Positions 1 through 7,200 of a stretch of 10,213 nucleotides of DNA are shown here, piece by piece; the stretch's first letter is position 1; every line of letters begins with the position of its first letter. The notes beneath the pieces were generated by a model. That model saw nothing but the letters and a program-made list of their open reading frames with translations. It did no database searches and was not told where the DNA came from. Both the position numbers and the translations under genes were made by a program. The stretch comes from Cephalothrix spiralis (Eukaryota; Nemertea; Palaeonemertea; Archinemertea; Cephalotrichidae): contig JAUCNG010415022.1 in the NCBI GenBank assembly GCA_032353305.1, positions 1 through 10,213 of the forward strand, given 5' to 3'.

Positions 1-1142
1 GCGTGATGGAAAAACGAATCGCTAAATTTAGTTCGGTTAAAATCTTCTAACATTTTATTTGAAAACGTTAGAAGTCCTTAATATATACATCGTGGAATCT
101 CCCTTTTTATCGGGAAAATACGGTAAATTACGATTTTTATCGTGATGACGAATTTATAACGTGATTCGCGATTTTACTTTTTTCGAAAAAGTCGACTTTG
201 GATGAAATGTTTTAAAAAATTGTTCTTCTTCAAGCATGAATTTCTAGCTAGCTAAAACTAAAAAAACTCCCGAGAAAATGGATTGGGACCTCTTTCTACG
301 ACTTAGGAAATAGTTCCATTTCTGGAGCTAACAGGTGGCGACATCTAAATAAAAAGTAATCAGATAACAAACATGAGAACTTCTATCGAGGCGTGAAGTT
401 TGAGTTCCGTACTTTTTGTCATCATAATTCTATAGCTTTTAGATAAGATTATTAATTTCAAACTTATTAAATATTTGAAAATACAACATGTTTATTGAAA
501 TAAATAATTTTCCATCTAATTTTGTGGAATTTCTCAAACAATTAAGTAATCAATTAATTTAAGGGTTAGTCTTACACACACAAAAATTTAAAACAAGCAA
601 AATTGTTTTTTTCTTCGAAATTTTCATATTGCACGTCTAGTCAATTAAATGCACCGGGGAAAGCGCTGCGTAGCGCTAGTGTTGGGATAGCTCAAAGCGG
701 TACTAGGCCTCGCAGGCGAGGACACTTTCTCGATCGCTAGCTGTCGACATGGATGGCCCATGGATCGCCGATAGGGGCGGGGATTTTTAAAGATTTATAG
801 AACAAATCCGCTTTTAAATGGAGCAAATGAGAGAAATAACAGAAAAAATTAAGATGGAATAAAAATCAACTATAAAAAGAAATTGCGTTCTCGAGCGCTA
901 TGTACCGCCACCCCACCCGGGAACTTAGCTCTTAGCTCTGAAGGGGTTCTGTGCATCGGAGCGATCCACTGATTTCCAGCGCTATAGGATCGCCCTAAGA
1001 GCATGTCACTATTGTGACATTTCCCGAATCAATTGCTGCAATAAAAGGCCCAATTGTCATATGAATTTAATCAGCTGTTTTGAATCTTTGGATGATTAAT
1101 TATAAAAGTCTATATACTAAATAAATGATATGATATGCTTAC
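1..1142. other. Non-coding stretch left of exon e (intron)
   Basis: The region is AT-rich and holds the SINE-like copy 1 (663-860) plus a small inverted repeat CTTCTAAC/GTTAGAAG at 44-51 and 67-74. I looked for a further cysteine-rich minus-strand exon with a phase-1 acceptor and found none. Exon e ends in an open donor at 1142, so this is presumably intron. Confidence 0.6.
663..860 (+). repeat. Dispersed SINE-like repeat, copy 1
   Basis: The sequence shares GCGCTGCGTAGCG, TAGGCCTCGCAGGCG, ATGGATGGCCCAT, ATAGGGGCGGGGA and AAATGGA-CAAATG, in that order, with copy 2 at 4227-4415. The stretch at about 684-700 (GGATAGCTCAAAGCGGTA) resembles a tRNA D-arm/A-box, which would suit a tRNA-derived SINE. 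No good B-box was found, so the class is uncertain. The following 890-1015 stretch has related GCGCTAT and GGATCGCCC words and may be a decayed further part. Confidence 0.65.
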
Positions 1143-1265
1143 CTATACAGGTCCTTGAATTGTAACTTAGAGTATACCCAGAGTAACAAGAACATCTGTA
1201 TGATCCATAGGTATTATGACACCTATGATTACAACCACCATTATAACTAGAACATTCATCCCTAT
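1143..1265 (-). CDS. Exon e: complete calcium-binding EGF domain (phase 1 to 1)
   Basis: The 123-nt exon lies between a TTCATTTTCAG acceptor and a TAG|GTAAGC donor on the minus strand. It encodes a full cbEGF with six cysteines. It opens with D-R-D-E-C, the N-terminal calcium-binding box. The stretch CHNTYGSYRCSC fits the Asp/Asn hydroxylation consensus C-x-[DN]-x4-[FY]-x-C-x-C exactly. Such domains bind calcium at the domain interface and stiffen tandem EGF arrays in fibrillins, Notch, nephronectin and EGFL7. It follows directly after a plain EGF, the order seen in EGFL7 and nephronectin-type proteins. The donor leaves the gene open in phase 1, so at least one more exon should lie to the left of the window. 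Confidence 0.92.
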
Positions 1266-4200
1266 CTGAAAATGAATAGGAACGAACTCAGTGTATAACA
1301 AAACATAACAATTCCTATGTGTAGTCTTTTATACTGCATAGAGTCCTGGATTCCTATACTGGCTACCTTGAGATGTCTTAACCCTATTATAAATTTAATT
1401 TAGGGGATTTCCCTATCTCAAAAATAATATTTTTTTGCCCCCACCCCCGTTGGGCAAAAATCTAAACCCCGAGGGATCAGCATTTTCCAAGACCTTTCCA
1501 AAAATGTATAGTGTGTGGGGGTAAACTACCCGCCAATATTCAAAACCGTTTTCCGTCTCTTTGTGTATGACGGTTATTGCCAAAATTTGTCAGAATATTT
1601 ATATAAAAGTTTATCTTCGGTTAAAGGTATGCTTATAATTTAAAATGCATTCTATTCTATTAAATTAAAGAAAATCAAATATTTCATTGGCTTTTTCAAT
1701 TTCTATACAATTACCAAAAAATATAGCAGTTATAATTATGTAGTGAATACCACAATTGTAATATTTCCCAGGATAGATTTGAATTAGTTTTATAAATTAG
1801 GTTGACTTACCTGTACAGCTGGGTTGTAAAAACCCAGATGTGCATCCGCATAAATCCGGTTTAAGGCAAGTACCACCATTGTTGCAATTTGTATCACCAA
1901 AACATACAGCTGGAATTACAATATTTCAAGACAAATGAAGAAGCGGTGTAATTAAAAATAATATTTGTATCATTTATCTCAGTCCGCAGGCAAAAACGTT
2001 TTCACAATCATGCAGAAAAGCCTTAACATAATCGTACGTACGCGTACACCGTCGCACGGGGGGTGGGGGTGGTTGTTGAACTGTACTCAAATTTTAGACC
2101 CTGTCGGACAACTGAATATTTTTTATTTAAAAAAAGGCCTCACCACCCCTGAATAAAATAACTGTTCGCGCGCTTATTTTGATTTTTTTCACCATATACC
2201 CACCGAATTATAAACTATTAAAAATCCTTCTGAAAAACGACGTTTCTGAACAAAACATCAATAACGGAAAATATAAAAATCGGGTATCGTATATATTTTA
2301 AACGTAACTATATCCAGCTATTGTTTTGCGTTTCTTTATACGGCGATCCGTTTTATTCATTTTTATCAATAATGCGCAATCCAAAAAATGTGGCGATTCG
2401 ACTAAATTGTATTTATTATTTATTTATTTTTTTGTTTATTTATTTATTTATTTATATCATAACTATCGGTTAGCAATACAGATTTATGTAATAAATAACA
2501 GTAATGATAATAGGTTAACCCATGATTGTTAGATACGATACAGGAACCAGACAAGAGCGTGACGGCTTTCGAGGTCCAGACCTGGATCCAACTATGAATA
2601 ACAATTTTAGACACAAATATGGCGAAAATTTTTGTTCTAAAAGAAATAAGTGTCGACATTTGGATGTGCCCCCTAAATAAACAGAAGGTAACAATCAAAG
2701 TTCCCGCACAAGGGTTAGCCAAAAATTCATTTTTAAAACTGAATACATTTTAATTTTTTAAACTGCAATCCGTTATTTTCTCATCCCGTTTTAAAACGGA
2801 AAGTTTCAAATTAAAAAAACGGAATTTTTGGCTAACCTCTCCTGTGAAATAATTGACGGAGAATATTTCTAACAGTGTAGTATATACCGTAATGATATTT
2901 TAATAGCTCTAAAAACCGACTTATATTAGTTATAGGTCATATCTGGCAGCTCTGCAGATTCGAATTTCTTGGTCAATTTCCGCCACTGTTCGTGTAAGGC
3001 CTTTTTCTAAATCCGTGCTTCGGATTCGCTATAATTACCGTTGGTGATTCGTTACCTGTTACCCCCTCTTTGAAGTCTTTTTCGATATGTATAAAGTTTA
3101 TCATTAGGAAACATGTGTCTCATTAAGTGTATTAAAATGCCGTGTTGCGGAATTTTCAACCAAATTATTAGTATGGGAGTTAATGGGTAGATTTTTACCT
3201 AATATACATATACACACAGAACATATCTTATTTGATTGCTTGAACACTCCATCTACGTAGAACATGTTCCAATGCATTATATATATTTAATTCTGCACAT
3301 TTTCATGTATAATAAAGCAACTTTTGGGTAAGTCCTGATCTTAACATCTTAAAAAGCAAATGAAAATTCATAAAATAGTAAAAATTATGACCGTTTTGTT
3401 GCCATAGCAACCGAATTTAATACTCGTAAAACCTATCATTTAAAACTTCTACCCATAAGCTTTCTGAAAATGTACAGGTTTATCATCATTGCAATTACAA
3501 TATAGGCTTTAAATACATCTTAAATAGTAGTATCACTCACTTCTAAAACCCAAACTTTTACATTTTAAGTTTTTTTAAAATGTCAAATTATGAGTTTTTA
3601 ATTCTAAAAAAATTAACAATAGTTTGGTTTTCGGCCTACAGTTTTGTTTTCATGATAAGATTTAAGGAAAAATACTCTGATGCGCCACTGGGCACAAAAA
3701 ACAAAAATGTAAAATGAGACAATTTCGTAATGTATGTTTCCTAATGTCTTCGGTTATAGGCCTGCTTATAATTAAAATGCATTCTGCATGCAGAATTGAC
3801 AGAAAACGTAACCGAATGAATTCGAATCACTTGAGCATTTGAAAATTCTACGACTTTATATATTATCAAGTCAATAGTTAATATGTTATAATTACGGTTG
3901 CTTTGTAGCCTACTATTTCCCTAGATGGTCATAGATAGATTTGAAATAGTTTTATAAATTAGGTTGACTTACGAAGACAGCGGGATGATGTATACCCAGC
4001 ACTGCATCGACAAACATTCGGTGAAATGCAAACACCACCATTGGGGCAACGTGTAGGACTCATTCCAAAACATATAGCTGGAATTAAAAAGTATTTCAAG
4101 TCAAATGAAGAAGCGGTGCAATTAGAATACAATCTGAACTTCCGAAAGCAAAAACGTTTTCGCAATCGTGTAATGCACCAGTCAGTGCAATGCACGGGGG

Positions 4201-7200
4201 GGGAGGGGCCGGTAAATGTGAAAATAGCGCTGCGTAGCGATATCGCTTGGATGGCATTTTTCGGCGCTAGGCCTCGCAGGCGGGGACATTTTTTCAAGCG
4301 CTATCAGTCCCTATGGACCGCTATGGATGGCCCATAGGGGCGGGGAATTTTAGATTATTACAGAAAAAATCCACTTGCAAATGGAACAAATGGGCAAAAC
4401 ACAGAAGTTGGAAAAACTTTTACTGTCAACATGTTCAAGTGCTGTTGAACATGACTCACAAGGTCATCTCATTTATCCCTCTTTGGCTACGGTCAAATCT
4501 TGATTCTCATTCATTTTGGAATTAAGGCCGAATTCGAAACAAGTCTTGTTCTAGCTGTACAGTAAACTGTATAAGTACTGTTAACGTTACACTATTAGCT
4601 CGACTCATTCAAGACACGTCTTTTATTCGTAAACGGATGATGGTTGTTAAAATTCTGTACTGTTAGTACCGTTAACGTTACAATATTAGCTTGACTCACT
4701 CAAGACACGTATGTTATTCGTAAACGGATGATGGTCAATAAAACAGGACATAAATCGCTGAAATGGATAATAAAACGGATATTGAAGAAAAACTCGGACA
4801 ATATGAATGTAAATTGTAGGATGATATCGATCAGCTGATATCGATCAGCGATCATAATATTTTTGATATTCGCCGAGGCGAAGCCGAGGCGAATATCAAA
4901 AATATTATAATCGCTTCGGACAAAAAAATTTCAAATTGACTGAGTTATTCTTTAATATTATTTTTACCATGCCTAATATTATAAATATTACGATCTCATC
5001 CTACAATATACTGTCATTTTGTCCGCGTTTTTCTTCAATATCTGTAAAATAAATCTATATCACTTTTAGTCTTAAATATATAGGTACTTTTGGTTTAGAT
5101 GCAACTAAAAAAAGTTTTTCTCATTATTTTCAGAAAAATAGATGTCAAATTAAAACGAACAGAAATTAGAAAAAAATGTAAAAAAATTATATTTAATTGT
5201 TTTATTTATGCTGAAAGCTATTTTTGGACACAATCTATTATTATACTCTAATATAAAAACATAATTTCATAGATTCCATACAGTAAAAAAAGATAATTGA
5301 CCTTTTCACCTAACGACAAATAATTCTGGGGACCGAACGCTGCCCAATTTTCAATCGCAGAATTTGTTATAATTTTAAAAAAAACATCCCATCTTTTAAC
5401 AATTTCAAGAATTCATCATTACAAATCAACTAAGAATGATTATATTGGCAAATAATACCCAGAATACATGGGTTAGTCTAACCCAAACTAAATGGGTATC
5501 AGAACTTTGCACACTTTTTTGGGGTAATTAAGACTATACCCATTTTAATTGGCCATGAAAATGGGTAAAGTCTTACCCAATACAAATGTACGTTTAGTTT
5601 TGGTACCCATTTTTTGGGGGTAAGACTTTACCCATTTTGTTTGAATGCCCCATTTGATAACGACAACGTTAGTCTATGCGATTTCGACTATAGTCAACGA
5701 AAAAAAGAATTATCCGTCTAAGCCTTCGATAGGTAACGTCTAGAATATTATTGAAAAGGAAATGAGATTTAGACAAAAAACACATAATGGCAATGGATCG
5801 TCACCTCGTAATTGTGCTATAAAGTAAACCGGTGGCATCTCTTACTCTACGGTTTTCAAGATATAACTGCTTTCGGCATCATTTTGAAATAGCAGTATGT
5901 TGTGTTGTACAAATCAAATTTACAAATACTACCTCTCATTTACTAGAGTACCTCCGGTGACATATCAAATGCAATAATGTAATGCAATAATGTATTATCG
6001 AGCGGAGCGAAGCGAGGAAATAATATTTGAAAATTAATGAAATTAATTTATTGGAACCTTGTCCTTAAGCGATTGCAAAGATCGATGACATTACTTGTTG
6101 AATAGGGTAAAAAACCCTCATCGTGATTCTTGAACAGCAATTTGTAATCAGCTATAAACGTGCTTCGTGAATTTAGATTGATTGTTCGTGAACATGTGAT
6201 GCTTAAAAGTTAGTTCTTCGTTAGTTTGGCCTTTAATTTTCATAAAAAAAGTGCTCGGCTCGATATCATAATAAAATTAACTGATTGGGTAAAAAACGGA
6301 TGGAAAATAACTGCTAGTTATCTTGATATAGTTTATCTAATTTCTAGTTTAGTGCCTTTGATAATATGTATTCATCAACAATTGCGTTTAGGGCCATTAA
6401 TTTTCAAATATTTCCTCGCTTCGCTCCGCTCGATAAAGTTATACAAAATTATTTATTTTGTAAGAAATACTTTGATTGAAAATCCTGTCATTGCAGATTT
6501 TCGAGATATGCGCATGTGCAGTTGAGTTGCGCATGTGCAAATCGAAAAATAGCAGCGGATTTCGGGTCAAAAGGGGCATGTTTCTATCATCCACAGTACA
6601 ATTAAGTGGTCTAAAACTCGGTAACGGCTGATTTAACGTCATTTAATTGTTGTATAGACAGATAGAAACATGTCCCTATTTTACTGGAATCCATAGTAAA
6701 TTTTCGATTTGAGCAGGCGCAATCTTAAAAAAAACCGGCAATGACAGGATTCTATTTAAGTGGTATCATTATCAGAATACAATTGCCTTTCAATTCTGAA
6801 AATATCAGCCTTTGTGCATTTTGCAGTCCTGGTAGCCCTTAATTAGGGACACTGTGTTTCATTGACCGATGCAGAAGTATACAGATTTGTACCCCCCCCC
6901 TTCTTACCTTGATCACAGTCACCTCCGGTCCATCCTTGAATACATTTTGGACAATATGAGCATGTTCCATATCTATAGCGAGTCACGTGGCTGAAGAAAA
7001 AACGTCGTACATTGTATACAAAAATTACACTATGAAATAAATACAATAAAATTAAATGATCTTCTTAAATAAATACAATAGGCCCTATACTTAATTACAA
7101 AAACCCAACACTGAAGCAGCGCTATAGCCTACTTTTTGGAGCTTTCTAACATATGATTTCCGATATCCGATAAAAAATTTAGCTTTTTTCCGTTTCCGAT

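Larger units (their letters stand above)
1910..3972 (-). other. Intron between exons c and d
   Basis: This 2063-bp GT-AG intron contains the acceptor side of copy A, the TTTA tract, the 2712-2838 element, the possible 3102-3746 element, and the donor side of copy B. Frames at 1965-2156, 2326-2532 and 2444-2722 show no domain or codon signal. Confidence 0.75.
4078..6907 (-). other. Intron between exons b and c, rich in inverted-repeat elements
   Basis: This 2830-bp GT-AG intron is the longest. It holds SINE-like copy 2, the 91-bp tandem repeat, three inverted-repeat elements and the dyad-unit cluster, which together account for roughly half of it. The remaining 5043-5468 and 5640-5967 stretches are AT-rich with no visible feature. 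Confidence 0.75.

Noticed and set aside
684-750. tRNA gene suggested by GGATAGCTCA
   Set aside because: No acceptor stem, anticodon arm or proper B-box can be formed. At most it is the tRNA-derived head of a SINE.
2444-2722. 92-codon minus-strand frame with a few cysteines
   Set aside because: The cysteines do not follow an EGF spacing, there are no matching splice sites in phase 1, and part of the frame overlaps the TTTA repeat.
4026-4337. 103-codon plus-strand frame
   Set aside because: It is antisense to EGF exon c and then runs through the SINE-like repeat.
5469-5485. GGGTTAG facing CTAACCC, which looks like telomere repeats head to head
   Set aside because: There is only one half-unit on each side and the neighbouring units read GGGTA, not GGGTTA. 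It belongs to the dyad cluster, not to an interstitial telomere.
6226-6525. 99-codon plus-strand frame within the inverted-repeat element
   Set aside because: It begins inside one element and ends inside another, crosses the terminal repeat, and shows no transposase motif.
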